A stretch of 64,000 nucleotides of DNA, from NCBI GenBank assembly GCA_004296885.1, contig SCVN01000016.1, positions 310,001 through 374,000 of the forward strand, given 5' to 3'. Source of the DNA: Nitrospirota bacterium. Lineage in GTDB: Bacteria; Nitrospirota; Nitrospiria; Nitrospirales; Nitrospiraceae. Positions 25,373-34,314 of this stretch are shown here, one piece after another. The first letter of the stretch is position 1; each line of letters starts with the position of its first letter. The translations under genes were made by a program, and so were the position numbers. The notes under the pieces were generated by a model, which was not told the DNA's origin, did no database searches, and worked only from the letters and a program-made list of their open reading frames with translations.

Positions 25373-26117
25373 GCGCGCGATGATCCTCGCGGCCGGGCTC
25401 GGGACGCGTCTGCGGCCGCTGACCGATACCCGGCCCAAGCCGCTCCTGCCGGTCGCCGGCACCCCTTTAATCGTTTGGAACTTGCTGCTGCTGCGCCGGT
25501 ACGGCGTGACCGAGGTGCTCATCAATCTGCACCATTTGGGGCATCTCATCGAGCAGGCGTTGGGAAGCGGGGCGGCATACGGGCTCAGCCTGACTTATTC
25601 GCGTGAGCCGGTCATCCTCGGCACCGGCGGCGGCATCAAGCAGGCGGAGCCCTTCTTCGAAGGCCAATCCTTCCTGGTGCTGAACGGGGATACGTTGTTG
25701 GAACTGGACCTGGGCGCGCTGATGGCGACACATCGCGAACGGGGCGCTCTGGCGACCATGGTGCTGCGCGAAGACCCGGAGGCGGAGCGGTGGGGGCCAG
25801 TGGAAGTGGATCAGGCCCAGCAGGTTCTGTCGATCAACGGGCGGGGCCGAAAGGGACATGGTCTGACACAGAGGCTGATGTTTGCGGGTGTGCATGTCAT
25901 GCATCCCCGCCTGTTGCGCGAGGTGCCGGTGGGCCGCGACTCATCCATCATCGAGGCCTATGTCCGGGCGATCGCTGGGGGCGAGCGCATCCTGGGCTAC
26001 CGCATGACCGGCTATTGGTCGGATGTCGGCACGCCGGAACGGTATGCGCAGGCCCAGCGGGACGTGGAAACAGGCGCCATCTCCTTGGCGGCTCGGTATG
26101 GACCTGGGGCCGGCTGA
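25371..26117 (+). CDS. Sugar-1-phosphate nucleotidyltransferase, MurU-like
   Basis: The ATG giving MRAMILAAGLGTRLRPLTD places the nucleotidyltransferase signature at the very N-terminus. The 248-residue protein continues with RPKPLLPVAGTPLI, GTGGGIKQAEPFF, VLNGDTLLELDLGAL (metal-binding Asp) and YWSDVGTPERYAQAQRDV. Members activate a sugar-1-phosphate with UTP or CTP to give the nucleotide sugar and pyrophosphate. With the AmgK-like kinase upstream, the likely product is UDP-MurNAc, which would let the cell recycle wall sugars without the MurA and MurB steps. Length suits MurU, which lacks a long C-terminal beta-helix. Confidence 0.82.
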   Translation: MRAMILAAGLGTRLRPLTDTRPKPLLPVAGTPLIVWNLLLLRRYGVTEVLINLHHLGHLIEQALGSGAAYGLSLTYSREPVILGTGGGIKQAEPFFEGQSFLVLNGDTLLELDLGALMATHRERGALATMVLREDPEAERWGPVEVDQAQQVLSINGRGRKGHGLTQRLMFAGVHVMHPRLLREVPVGRDSSIIEAYVRAIAGGERILGYRMTGYWSDVGTPERYAQAQRDVETGAISLAARYGPGAG

Positions 26118-26141
26118 GGGGGATGGGACGTGGCGCTCAGC

Positions 26142-26897
26142 CTAGCGCCTGGCGACGGCCATCAGGCGGGTCTTGCGGAGCGACATGAAGGTGCGCTGGT
26201 CTTCCGTCGGCGCGTGAGCCGGTTGGGGCACGCCCGGCTTGCCGCTGTAGGCGCTCAAAAAGCGGTCCGTGACCTCGAGGGCGTCGGCCTGTTGTCCCGT
26301 CCGCTCCAACAGATCCGCCAGGCGGAGGTAGGTGGGGACGAGTAGCGGTACGTCCCGTTCTTTTTTGGCCTGGTCCAGGACCTGGCGGTAGGCGTCGATC
26401 GCCGCTTGAGGTTGACGGCCTTCGGCCTGCAGCGCGAACAGCATGCCGACCGATACCTGATCGGCGGCGATGCCGGCGCCTTTGGCCTGGGCTTCCGCGA
26501 GGAGTTTCTGTATCTGCTCCGGTGAGAGCCGGACTCTGCCCCCGCCCGCTTTCAGTTGAGCCAGCACCCGTTCCGCCTCCGGCCAGCTTCCGGAGAGTCC
26601 CACCAACAAACATCGGCATCCGGCCGCGTTCGTGCACGTTTGAGCGGAGGGCCGAAATTTCTTCGTCGCGACGATGCTCGGGAGGAACGCCATGCCGTTG
26701 GCCGTCCGGCAGGCCACACAGGCGTGGGTGTCCATCGGGGTGACGTGTAAGAACCACCGGATGCCGGAGCGATCCATCGCGCTGGCGACTTTGATGCGAC
26801 CCGCGCGGACCTGGATATCGTGCAGTTGCCAGAGCAGCAGGAGCCCTAGGATGGCCAGCAGGTAAGGAAAGACATCCGGCAGCGTGACGTGCGGCAT
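26142..26897 (-). CDS. Membrane-anchored Cys-rich protein with a helical repeat tail (paralogue 1)
   Basis: No family was recognised. The 251-residue protein starts MPHVTLPDVFPYLLAILGLL, a single membrane anchor. It follows with a Cys-containing region: HVTPMDTHACVACR, then CTNAAGCRCLLVGLSGSW. Four or five of its cysteines line up with those of the next gene, which suggests a metal site or disulfides. Residues about 140-210 look like tetratricopeptide-type helices (AIDAYRQVLDQAKKERD, then YLRLADLLERTGQQADALEV). It may be a scaffold that senses or holds a metal or redox partner at the membrane face; that is inference. Tandem with a paralogue on the same strand. Confidence 0.65.
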   Translation of the reverse strand: MPHVTLPDVFPYLLAILGLLLLWQLHDIQVRAGRIKVASAMDRSGIRWFLHVTPMDTHACVACRTANGMAFLPSIVATKKFRPSAQTCTNAAGCRCLLVGLSGSWPEAERVLAQLKAGGGRVRLSPEQIQKLLAEAQAKGAGIAADQVSVGMLFALQAEGRQPQAAIDAYRQVLDQAKKERDVPLLVPTYLRLADLLERTGQQADALEVTDRFLSAYSGKPGVPQPAHAPTEDQRTFMSLRKTRLMAVARR

Positions 26898-26995
26898 GCG
26901 GAGCGCCCCTTGTACAGTGGTCCGAATCTGTTCCTTCCTGTACCACAGGGTCCGGCGCAAACAAAGCAAAACGCGGATTTTGGCGGCGCGCGGAG

Positions 26996-27763
26996 CTAGG
27001 CGCCGACGGTCCGTAGACGGGTTTTCCGGTCGGCGACGACGCCACGCTGGGCCGGTGTGGGGGAAAAGTGCCCCGCCAGTTTTCCTGGGGCATAGGCTTG
27101 CTCGAACCGGTCGATGCACTCCAATGCATCCTTGTAGCGGCCATGTTGCTCGAGCAGGTCCGTCAGGCGCAGGTACGCGGGGATCACGAAGGCGAGATCC
27201 CGGTCCGTCTTGGCGTTGGCGATCACATACTGATATTTGAAAATGGCCACGTCGGGGTGGGGCTTTTCTTCGTGTACGGCTTCCAGCATGTGGACCGACA
27301 CCCGGTCCATGGCCGCGCTGAGGCTCTGTTCCCAGGGGCCCTTGGCGATGGCGATCAACTGAGGCGTCGTGAGCAGGATGGGTTTGGGATTGGACTTGCC
27401 TTGGTCCTGGAGCCGCTTCAGCAACGCTCTCGCCTCCGGCCACGAACCGTAGAGTCCCACCAGCAGGCACCGGCAGCCCGACGGATTCGTGCAGCGGTCG
27501 CGCGGGGAGGTGAATTCCTTCTTCCTGGCTGCCGTGATCGGCAGGAAAGCCAAGCCGTAGGTGGCCAGGCAGGCGGGGCAAGTCCGGCCGTCGCAGGGGG
27601 TGATATGGATGAACAGACGGATTCCGGAACGGTCCCAGAGGTCCACGGCCAGGATGCGGCCGGCATTGACTTGGATTTCGTGAAACTCCCACAGAAGTAG
27701 GAGGGTCAGGACGGCGAAGAGGTAGGGCACAATATCGGGGACGATGATGTTGGGCGCATGCAT
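26996..27763 (-). CDS. Membrane-anchored Cys-rich protein with a helical repeat tail (paralogue 2)
   Basis: This 255-residue protein is a clear paralogue of the gene 98 bp downstream: membrane anchor (PYLFAVLTLLLLWEFHEIQV), HITPCDGRTCPACLATYG, then CTNPSGCRCLLVGLYGSW and PEARALLKRLQ. Here the first Cys pair reads CPAC, preceded by a further Cys (PCDG). The tail includes YLRLTDLLEQHGRYKDALEC, again TPR-like. The shared GCRCLLVGL and surrounding residues define an unnamed domain. The cyclase/HD-GYP gene lies upstream on the same strand after 44 bp, so the three may be co-transcribed. Confidence 0.65.
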   Translation of the reverse strand: MHAPNIIVPDIVPYLFAVLTLLLLWEFHEIQVNAGRILAVDLWDRSGIRLFIHITPCDGRTCPACLATYGLAFLPITAARKKEFTSPRDRCTNPSGCRCLLVGLYGSWPEARALLKRLQDQGKSNPKPILLTTPQLIAIAKGPWEQSLSAAMDRVSVHMLEAVHEEKPHPDVAIFKYQYVIANAKTDRDLAFVIPAYLRLTDLLEQHGRYKDALECIDRFEQAYAPGKLAGHFSPTPAQRGVVADRKTRLRTVGA

Positions 27764-27807
27764 AGTCGGTCCCCCGTGGTGGTTGGGCTCCGTCGATGAA
27801 CTGATGG

Positions 27808-29835
27808 TCAGCTCATGATTCGTTCCAAGGCTTTGACCATCTGTGGATCATAGAGGCCGGTCTCGACGCCCCGGCCGATTTCATCCAACGCGGCGTGGCG
27901 CTCCCAGGAGTCCCGATAGGGACGCTTGCTGGTGAGCGCGTCGTAGGCATCGGCGACGGCCACGATGCGGGACCCGATGGGGATATCCTCGCCCTTCAAG
28001 CCGTTGGGATAGCCCGAGCCGTTGAAGTTCTCGTGGCTGTGAAGGACGATCTGCAAGATGGCGTCGTTCTCATACCCCATCTTGCGCATGATGCGCACCC
28101 CTTCGGAGGTGTGCATCCGGACCATGTCGAACTCGCCTTTGCTGAGGCTGCCGCCGCGGTTCAGGATGTAGTGGGGAATGATCTCCTTGCCGATGTCGGC
28201 CATGAATCCGGCGTGCATGATGTCCAGCTTGTCCTTGTCGGGGAGGCCGAACGCGTTGGCGATGGCGTAGGCGATGAGGGCCACCACCTTGGAATGGCCG
28301 AGGCTCCCATCCAGCGCTTCCACAGGCAGGATGACGTCGGATGGAATCGTGATCAGGCTCGTCGCCTGCGCAAAGTCCTGGTAAAAACTCTGCGGAATCT
28401 TCTCGCGGTTGAGGAGGATGTCCTTGATGCCGACCACTTCGAAGGCTTCGACGCGTTGCCGTTTGCCCCGCACGCTGATCTTTTCCAACTCGCGCATTTT
28501 CATGCCGGCTTCGGCATAGGCGACCTTGAAATCTTTGTTGCCTTTGTCCAGGTCAAGCGCCCGCTCGAAGTAGAAAAGCGCTTCCGCCGGCTCGTTCAGC
28601 TCCAAGTGAATCTGGCCGATGCGGGAGTAGAGCATGGCGTCTTGGGGATTGCCGGCGGTCTGCTCGTGGAGGGCCTCCAACTCCTGTTCCCTCTCTGGGT
28701 TGATCCCGTCCTTGCTCGGCAGGTCCCGCTTTTTCCGCGCCTCAATGAGATGGCTGACCCCATTGTAGGTGTCGCGATCGATCAGGACATGCTCCGGTGC
28801 GCAGGCCTGTTCCAGCCGCGAAGCCACATTGACGACGTCGCCGATGGCGGTGAAGGTCTGCCGCTTGGAGCCGATCAACCCCGTGATCATGGGACCGGTC
28901 CCGATGCCGACGCGCATCTTCCACGGGTAGCTCAGCTTGGCCATCTTCTCCTGGGCCTTGACGGCGGCCAGCACGGCCAGCAGGCGATGGGTTTCGCATT
29001 CCAACGGGGCGCCGAACTCGCACATGATGCCGTCGCCCATGTACTTGTCGATGTGCCCGTGGTAGGCCATCAGGAGCGGCTCCATGTCCCCGATGAAACG
29101 GTTGAGCTCGCGGATGACGACTTCCGGCGGCTTCTCTTCCGAATAGGAGGAAAACCCGACGAGGTCGGTGAACATGATGCTGACCGTGCGTTTTTCGTTC
29201 CGCAGCCGGCCTTCGATGAGCAGGTTGACGACGGAGGAATCCATCGTCGCATAGAGGGTTTCTTCCACCTTCGCCTTCAGGGATTCGATAGAGCGTTTGG
29301 ATTGCTCCAATTCTTCGGTGCGCTCCGTCAAGGTGATATTGGTTCTGGAGAGTTCGTCCTGCTGCACCTGCAGGTTGCGGTTCAGCGTGGAGAGGCTTTC
29401 CGAGTATTCCTGCAGGGCGGTGTTGGCTTGGCGGAGTTCTTCCTGCTGGCGCTGCAGATTCACGTTCAATTCTTTGCCGGCGGCCACTTCAAGCGTGAGT
29501 TTCTCGTGCAGTTGGCCCACCACCGCGCCGGATAGGATGAGGAATCCCCCCCAGGTGGCGATGGTCAGGTAGAGGTCGAGGTCGCTCCGCTCCTGCTTGA
29601 ACGACTCCGGAGCCAGGACGACATAGACGCCGACGACCAGGATGCACAGAAACGCTCCCAGGACCGCCTGCCGTCGTCCCAGGTAGTACCCGGCCATGAT
29701 GATGGCCAGAAAGTAAAAGTTCAGAAAGGCTGTTTTGTAGGGGAGGAAGTAATTGATGGCGATCGTGATGGTGAGGGTCACCACTACGAACATGCGCTCG
29801 AAATTTTCAACGAGGAGAGTTTTGAATTTTTGCAT
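27808..29835 (-). CDS. Membrane class III adenylate cyclase fused to a HD-GYP domain
   Basis: The ATG giving MQKFKTLL is preferred to a TTG seven codons upstream. The 675-residue protein has about five membrane segments (residues about 15-125), a long coiled coil, a class III cyclase domain (SIMFTDLVGFSSYSE and YMGDGIMCEFGAP with two metal Asp; TAIGDVVNVASRLE), a TPR-like stretch, and a C-terminal HD-GYP domain. In the last, HENFNGSGYPNGLKGEDIP and AVADAYDAL are present, but the HD pair reads ADIGK: Ala546 replaces the metal-binding His. The cyclase looks active; the c-di-GMP phosphodiesterase is probably weak or regulatory only. It may join cAMP and c-di-GMP control. Confidence 0.85.
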   Translation of the reverse strand: MQKFKTLLVENFERMFVVVTLTITIAINYFLPYKTAFLNFYFLAIIMAGYYLGRRQAVLGAFLCILVVGVYVVLAPESFKQERSDLDLYLTIATWGGFLILSGAVVGQLHEKLTLEVAAGKELNVNLQRQQEELRQANTALQEYSESLSTLNRNLQVQQDELSRTNITLTERTEELEQSKRSIESLKAKVEETLYATMDSSVVNLLIEGRLRNEKRTVSIMFTDLVGFSSYSEEKPPEVVIRELNRFIGDMEPLLMAYHGHIDKYMGDGIMCEFGAPLECETHRLLAVLAAVKAQEKMAKLSYPWKMRVGIGTGPMITGLIGSKRQTFTAIGDVVNVASRLEQACAPEHVLIDRDTYNGVSHLIEARKKRDLPSKDGINPEREQELEALHEQTAGNPQDAMLYSRIGQIHLELNEPAEALFYFERALDLDKGNKDFKVAYAEAGMKMRELEKISVRGKRQRVEAFEVVGIKDILLNREKIPQSFYQDFAQATSLITIPSDVILPVEALDGSLGHSKVVALIAYAIANAFGLPDKDKLDIMHAGFMADIGKEIIPHYILNRGGSLSKGEFDMVRMHTSEGVRIMRKMGYENDAILQIVLHSHENFNGSGYPNGLKGEDIPIGSRIVAVADAYDALTSKRPYRDSWERHAALDEIGRGVETGLYDPQMVKALERIMS

Positions 29836-29880
29836 GTTCAATTTGCAATGGTGCAATTCCTATGCCGATGAAGCTGGGGG

Positions 29881-29910
29881 AGAATACTCATTGCAGTTTG
29901 CTGATGTCAA
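29881..29910 (-). promoter_or_regulatory. Sigma-70-type promoter for the cyclase/HD-GYP gene
   Basis: Read on the minus strand: TTGACA (29905-29910), 18 bases, then TATTCT (29881-29886). The -35 box is perfect and the -10 matches 4 of 6. It lies 46-75 bp ahead of the ATG at 29835. Confidence 0.55.
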
Positions 29911-29940
29911 TAGAATCCGGGGCTGAGAATCGGTGGTATG

Positions 29941-29997
29941 TGTCGCAAGAGACACTTTATAGTCTCATATAGTCTCATGCAGGTGTCGCGTGAGACA
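29941..29997. promoter_or_regulatory. Cluster of GAGAC-type operator half-sites
   Basis: TGTCGCAAGAGACA (29941-29954) and TGTCGCGTGAGACA (29984-29997) are near-palindromic 14-mers with the same outer bases, and TAGTCTCATA and TAGTCTCATG (29960-29979) form a 10-bp direct repeat between them. All four carry GAGAC or its complement. The cluster lies 30 to 90 bp upstream of the promoter of the cyclase gene, the usual place for enhancer-type sites. The bound protein is unknown; the NtrC-type regulator 3 kb away is one candidate. Confidence 0.5.
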
Positions 29998-30061
29998 GAG
30001 TGTACATCGTTTTCCCTTGGATCTGTTTACGTTGGGTGGACGCGATCCCGGGGCGGAGTTT

Positions 30062-32659
30062 TTAATGCCTCCCCTGAGTGGGGCTGAACTTGCGCAGCCG
30101 CAGGGCGTTGCTCACGACGCTGACGGAGGAGAGTCCCATGGCGGCGGCCGCCCAGATCGGACTCAGCAGGCCCAGGGCGGCGGCGGGAATCAGCAGGACA
30201 TTGTAGATGAACGCGGCAAACAGGTTCTGTTTGATGTTCCGGGTCGTGGCGCGGGACAGGGCAATGGCCGTGACGACGCCCCGCAGGTCTCCCCGCACGA
30301 GGGTAACGTCGGCCGCCGCCATGGCCACGTCCGTACCGGTTCCGAGCGCGATTCCCACGTCGGCTTGCGCCAGGGCCGGTGCGTCGTTGATTCCGTCTCC
30401 GACCATCGCAACCACCTTGCCGGCTGATTGAAGCCGCTGGATCTCGCGGGCCTTTTGATCGGGCAGGACCTCCGCCAGCACCTGGTCGATCTTGGCTTGA
30501 TAGGCAATGGATTTTGCGGTTCGTTGATTGTCCCCGGTCAGCATGATGACTTCCAGGCCCATCCGGCGCAAGGCCTCCACGGTCTCGGCGGCATGGTCTT
30601 TCAGCTGGTCGGCCACGGCGATGAGGCCGAGGACCTTGCCGGTCCCGTTCGTCTGCGCCGCGTCGGCCGAGCCGGATGGATGGCCCTGGCGGTGCGCGCC
30701 TCTGGCGGCCAGGTACATGGGGGTCAATCCGGCGGCGGCCAGCTGGTCGAAGGCTTTTTCCGCTTCCGCATCGACCGGAACCCCATCCGTTTCCATCAGA
30801 CGCAGGTTGCCGAGAGACAGGGCCTGATAATGGTCCGGCCCGCCCACGGTGACGCGAATCCCGTGTCCGGGGATGGCGGTGAAGTCACGGGCCTCTTCCA
30901 GGGGCAGTCCCTTGGCTTGTGCATGCCGCACGATGGCCTGTCCGACCGGATGCTCCGAGTCACGCTCCGCCGAGGCTGCCAGGCTGATGACCTGTTCGGC
31001 GGTCCAGCCCTCGTTCAAGGAGACCACGGCCGTGACGGACGGTTCTCCTCGCGTCAGCGTCCCGGTCTTGTCCAGCACCACCGTGGTGAGTTGGTGCGCC
31101 CGCTCCAAGGCTTCGCCGCCGCGCAGCAGGATGCCGAATTCGGCGCCTTTGCCCAGGCCCACCATGATGGATGTCGGCGTGGCAAGCCCCAACGCACAGG
31201 GACAGGCGACGATCAGGACGGCGACAAAATTGACGAGCGCATGGGTGAGGGCCGGCGGCGGTCCGAACAGGAGCCACAACGCGAAGGTGAGCGCCGCCAC
31301 GCCGATGACGGTCGGCACGAAGAAGGCGGCGATGCGGTCGGCCAGCTTGGCCAACGGAGGCTTGGCCGCCTGGGCCTCTTCCACGATCCTGATGATCTGG
31401 GCCAGCGCCGTGTCCCGGCCGACTTTGGTGGCTTCCACCCGCAGGCTGCCGCTCCGGTTGACCGTGGCGCCGACGACCGGATCGCCCGGCTGTTTGTCCA
31501 CCGGCAGGCTTTCCCCGGTGAGCATGGATTCGTCGACGGCCGAGGCCCCTTGGCGCACGATCCCGTCCACCGGAATCTTCTCGCCGGGGCGTATGATGAC
31601 CAGGTCGCCGACTTGCACGTCCTCGATCGCGATCTCCTCTTCGCGTCCATTCCGGATGATCCTGGCCCGCCTGGGCTGGAGGCCGGCGAGCTTGCGGATG
31701 GCTTCCGAAGCGCGGCCCTTGGCCCGCATTTCCAGCAGGCGTCCGAACAGGATCAGCACGATGATCGTGGCCGACGTATCGAAATAGACGGTGGGCGTAA
31801 GGCCGCCGGCTGTGAAGAATGCGGGGTTGAGAGTCGCGGCCAGGCTGTACAGGTATGCCGCCGAGGTTCCCACCGCGATCAAGGTATTCATATCGGTGGA
31901 CCCGTGCTGCGCCGCCGCAAAGGCCCCCCGGTAGAACTGCCATCCGGCCCAGAACTGTACCGGCGTGGCCAACAAAAGTTGGAGCCAAAAGGAGGTGGAG
32001 AGGGAAAGAGGCAGGCCGAGATGTTCCGACATGCCCAACAGCATGACCGGGACGGCCAATGAGGCGGCGATGAGGCTGCGTCGCTTGAGCGTCCGGTAGG
32101 CCGCCTGTTTACGCTGTTCCACCGGGTCGGTCCGCTCGGCCCGGTCGGTTCGCTCGAATGAGCCCGCCTGCTTCGATCCCTCCATCGCTGTCGGCGTGAC
32201 CGGCTTGTAGCCGAGGCTGCTGATGGTCTGGTGGATGTCGGCCGGGCTGACGACGGCCGGTAGGTAGTCCACCGTGGCCTGCTCCGTGGCCAGGTTGACC
32301 GAGGCTTTGGTGACGCCCCGCAGGGCGCCGAGCCCCTGCTCGATCTTGGCGACGCAGGAGGCGCAGGACATGCCCTCGATGGGAATCGTCAGGGTTTCGG
32401 CGGCCGACTTGGCGGCTGCTGGCTGCTGGCCGGAACCCGACTCCGGTTTGGGCCGTCGCGGCGTGAGTGTGACCAGCTGCACCGGCACCCCCGGGACCAT
32501 GGGCTGGTGGCCCCGCGCGAGCACCGCCTCCGGATCGGCTTCGAACGTCCGCTTGCAGCCAGGCGCGCAGAAATAATAGGTCGTGCCCTTGTGGACGGCC
32601 TTCGCCGGCGCTGTCTGTTCATCCACGGTCATGCCGCAGACGGGATCGATGGCCATCAT
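30062..32659 (-). CDS. copA: P1B-type copper-translocating ATPase with YHS and HMA domains
   Basis: The 865-residue pump has an N-terminal YHS-like metal site ([11 protein letters not shown]...[10 protein letters not shown]), an HMA domain with [13 protein letters not shown] (CxxC), eight membrane helices, the transport motif [10 protein letters not shown], the phosphorylation site [11 protein letters not shown], the SEHPVGQAI nucleotide motif, and [14 protein letters not shown]. The last helices hold YNVLL and the MGLSS element of the P1B-1 copper group. It should export Cu(I) from the cytoplasm using ATP. The YHS front end is seen in some pumps. A charged, low-complexity linker rich in Arg, Glu and Thr follows the HMA domain. 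GGAG sits just before the start. Confidence 0.93.
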   Translation of the reverse strand: MMAIDPVCGMTVDEQTAPAKAVHKGTTYYFCAPGCKRTFEADPEAVLARGHQPMVPGVPVQLVTLTPRRPKPESGSGQQPAAAKSAAETLTIPIEGMSCASCVAKIEQGLGALRGVTKASVNLATEQATVDYLPAVVSPADIHQTISSLGYKPVTPTAMEGSKQAGSFERTDRAERTDPVEQRKQAAYRTLKRRSLIAASLAVPVMLLGMSEHLGLPLSLSTSFWLQLLLATPVQFWAGWQFYRGAFAAAQHGSTDMNTLIAVGTSAAYLYSLAATLNPAFFTAGGLTPTVYFDTSATIIVLILFGRLLEMRAKGRASEAIRKLAGLQPRRARIIRNGREEEIAIEDVQVGDLVIIRPGEKIPVDGIVRQGASAVDESMLTGESLPVDKQPGDPVVGATVNRSGSLRVEATKVGRDTALAQIIRIVEEAQAAKPPLAKLADRIAAFFVPTVIGVAALTFALWLLFGPPPALTHALVNFVAVLIVACPCALGLATPTSIMVGLGKGAEFGILLRGGEALERAHQLTTVVLDKTGTLTRGEPSVTAVVSLNEGWTAEQVISLAASAERDSEHPVGQAIVRHAQAKGLPLEEARDFTAIPGHGIRVTVGGPDHYQALSLGNLRLMETDGVPVDAEAEKAFDQLAAAGLTPMYLAARGAHRQGHPSGSADAAQTNGTGKVLGLIAVADQLKDHAAETVEALRRMGLEVIMLTGDNQRTAKSIAYQAKIDQVLAEVLPDQKAREIQRLQSAGKVVAMVGDGINDAPALAQADVGIALGTGTDVAMAAADVTLVRGDLRGVVTAIALSRATTRNIKQNLFAAFIYNVLLIPAAALGLLSPIWAAAAMGLSSVSVVSNALRLRKFSPTQGRH

Positions 32660-32662
32660 GAA

Positions 32663-32731
32663 CTCCAGTAATCAGCTCTCAGCAATCAGCCATCGGCTCC
32701 GGATCTTCGCGCTGAAAGCTGACAGCTATCC
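32663..32731. repeat. Degenerate heptamer repeat, locus D
   Basis: AGTAATC, AGCTCTC, AGCAATC and AGCCATC form a 7-base series on the left; GCTGAAA, GCTGACA and GCTATCC the partner series on the right. It lies between the copA start and the regulator stop. Confidence 0.65.
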
Positions 32732-32758
32732 TAGCAGATAAGTCAAGAAGGGAGGTAA

Positions 32759-34162
32759 TCAACTCGAGGATGGCTTGGGTTCCGAGAGGCCCTTCTGTTT
32801 GATCAGGCGGGCCAGATAGGTGCGCTGCAGCTTCAACCGCTCCGCCGCCTTGGTTTGGCTGCCGTTGGTTTGCCGAAGGGCTCGGAGGATGATGAACCGG
32901 CTGTGCTGCTCCATGGATTCGTGGTAGGGGAGGCTGTCGTCGTCGTCCGTCCGGCCTTCTCCGTCCGATGCCGGCGGCCCGTCGGAAACGGAGAGGCCCA
33001 GGTATTGGGGCGGAATCACCTCCTGCGGGCTCAGCACCACGGCCCGCGCCACGGCATTCTCCAGTTCGCGGATGTTGCCCGGCCAGGCGTACTGCGTGAT
33101 GGCGTCCAGGGCTTCGACCGAAAGCCGCAGGTGCGGCCGCTTGGCTTCGCGCGCGTGCCGCGCGAGGAAGAAGTCGGCCAGCAGCGGAATGTCCTCGGGC
33201 CGGTTCCGCAGCGGGGGCAGGGTGAGCGTTACGACGTTGAGGCGGAAGTAGAGGTCCTCCCGGAACGTGCCGGCCCGGACGGCTTGCTTGAGATCCTTGT
33301 TGGTGGCGGCAATCACCCGGATGTTGACGCGGACGAGGCGGGTGCCCCCGACCCGGTGGAACTCGTGGTCTTGCAGAAAGCGCAACAGCTTGGCTTGGAG
33401 CGAGAGCGGCATGTCGCCGATCTCGTCCAGAAAGACCGTGCCCCCATCGGCCATCTCCATTTTGCCCTTCTGCTGGCGGTCGGCGCCGGTGAAGGCGCCC
33501 CGCTCATGGCCGAACAGTTCGTTTTCCAGCAGGGTCTCGGTCAGGGCCACGCAGTTGATGACGACGAACGGCATGGCGCGGCGCGGGCTCCACTGGTGGA
33601 TGGAGCGCGCGAAGAGTTCCTTGCCGGTGCCGCTCTCGCCGAGCAGCAGCACGCTGGCGTCCGAATTGGCGGCCCGCCGGGCCAGGTCCATGACCTCCGT
33701 GATCACCCGGCTGGTGCCGATGATGCCGGCATAGCGGCTGTCCACTTCGGTCCTGAGGCAGGCCACCTGCCGTTTGAGCGATTCCCGCTCCAGGACTTTC
33801 CGCAGCACAATGGACAAATGGTCCACTTCGATGGGCTTGGCGAGAAAGTCGTAGGCGCCTTCCTTCATGGCCTCGACGGCTTTCGTGATGGTGCCGTAGG
33901 CGGTCATGACGATGACCGGCACATCGGCGCCTTCGCGGACTTGCTGCCTGTTTTGGGACAGTCGCTTGAGCAGCTCGAGACCGGATAGCCGCGGCATTTC
34001 CAGATCCAGCAAGATCAGGTCCGGCTGCTCCCGCTCGATCCGTTCCAGCCCCTGCAACCCGTCCGACGCGGTGCAGGTCTCATAACCCAGCGAGTCCAGG
34101 CGATCGCGCAGAATCGTCACGATGTCCGGATCGTCGTCCACGATCAGGATCTTCGGTCTCAT
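32759..34162 (-). CDS. Sigma-54-dependent response regulator (NtrC/AtoC type), orphan
   Basis: This 467-residue protein has three domains. A receiver (about 1-120) holds DDDPDIV and the phospho-acceptor Asp in LLDLEMP. An AAA+ domain (about 140-375) has the Walker A loop GESGTGKE, the sigma-54 contact loop GAFTGA and the Walker B region GTVFLDEIGDMP. A C-terminal Fis-type helix-turn-helix spans QTKAAERLKLQRTYLARLI. It activates sigma-54 RNA polymerase when phosphorylated. No histidine kinase is next to it. It lies upstream of copA on the same strand; targets are not known. Confidence 0.93.
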   Translation of the reverse strand: MRPKILIVDDDPDIVTILRDRLDSLGYETCTASDGLQGLERIEREQPDLILLDLEMPRLSGLELLKRLSQNRQQVREGADVPVIVMTAYGTITKAVEAMKEGAYDFLAKPIEVDHLSIVLRKVLERESLKRQVACLRTEVDSRYAGIIGTSRVITEVMDLARRAANSDASVLLLGESGTGKELFARSIHQWSPRRAMPFVVINCVALTETLLENELFGHERGAFTGADRQQKGKMEMADGGTVFLDEIGDMPLSLQAKLLRFLQDHEFHRVGGTRLVRVNIRVIAATNKDLKQAVRAGTFREDLYFRLNVVTLTLPPLRNRPEDIPLLADFFLARHAREAKRPHLRLSVEALDAITQYAWPGNIRELENAVARAVVLSPQEVIPPQYLGLSVSDGPPASDGEGRTDDDDSLPYHESMEQHSRFIILRALRQTNGSQTKAAERLKLQRTYLARLIKQKGLSEPKPSSS

Positions 34163-34314
34163 GCGTCACCCTCCCTGCTTGGTGGGTTGTACCTATTTGT
34201 GCGGATATGCGATGGGAGCGGGAGAGAGGCGGAAACGACGGGATGGGCAGCGGACCAACAGAGGGCTACCATGAGCAGCCTGCTGGAGCCTCCTTACGGA
34301 CAGATGGTTGATGG

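Noticed and set aside
26142-27692. A single 516-codon minus-strand gene covering both Cys-rich paralogues
   Set aside because: The first half of that frame is a shifted reading of the second paralogue. Two separate genes with their own starts and parallel domain order explain the region.
27895-29535. A 546-codon frame antisense to the cyclase/HD-GYP gene
   Set aside because: Composition is that of a shadow frame (runs of Gly, Asp, Val, His), with no ribosome site or motif; the minus-strand gene shows two catalytic domains.
29998-30061. A -24/-12 (sigma-54) promoter near the NtrC regulator, copA or the cyclase gene
   Set aside because: No TGGCAC-N5-TTGC-type sequence was seen in the relevant gaps; the cyclase gene has a sigma-70-type promoter instead.
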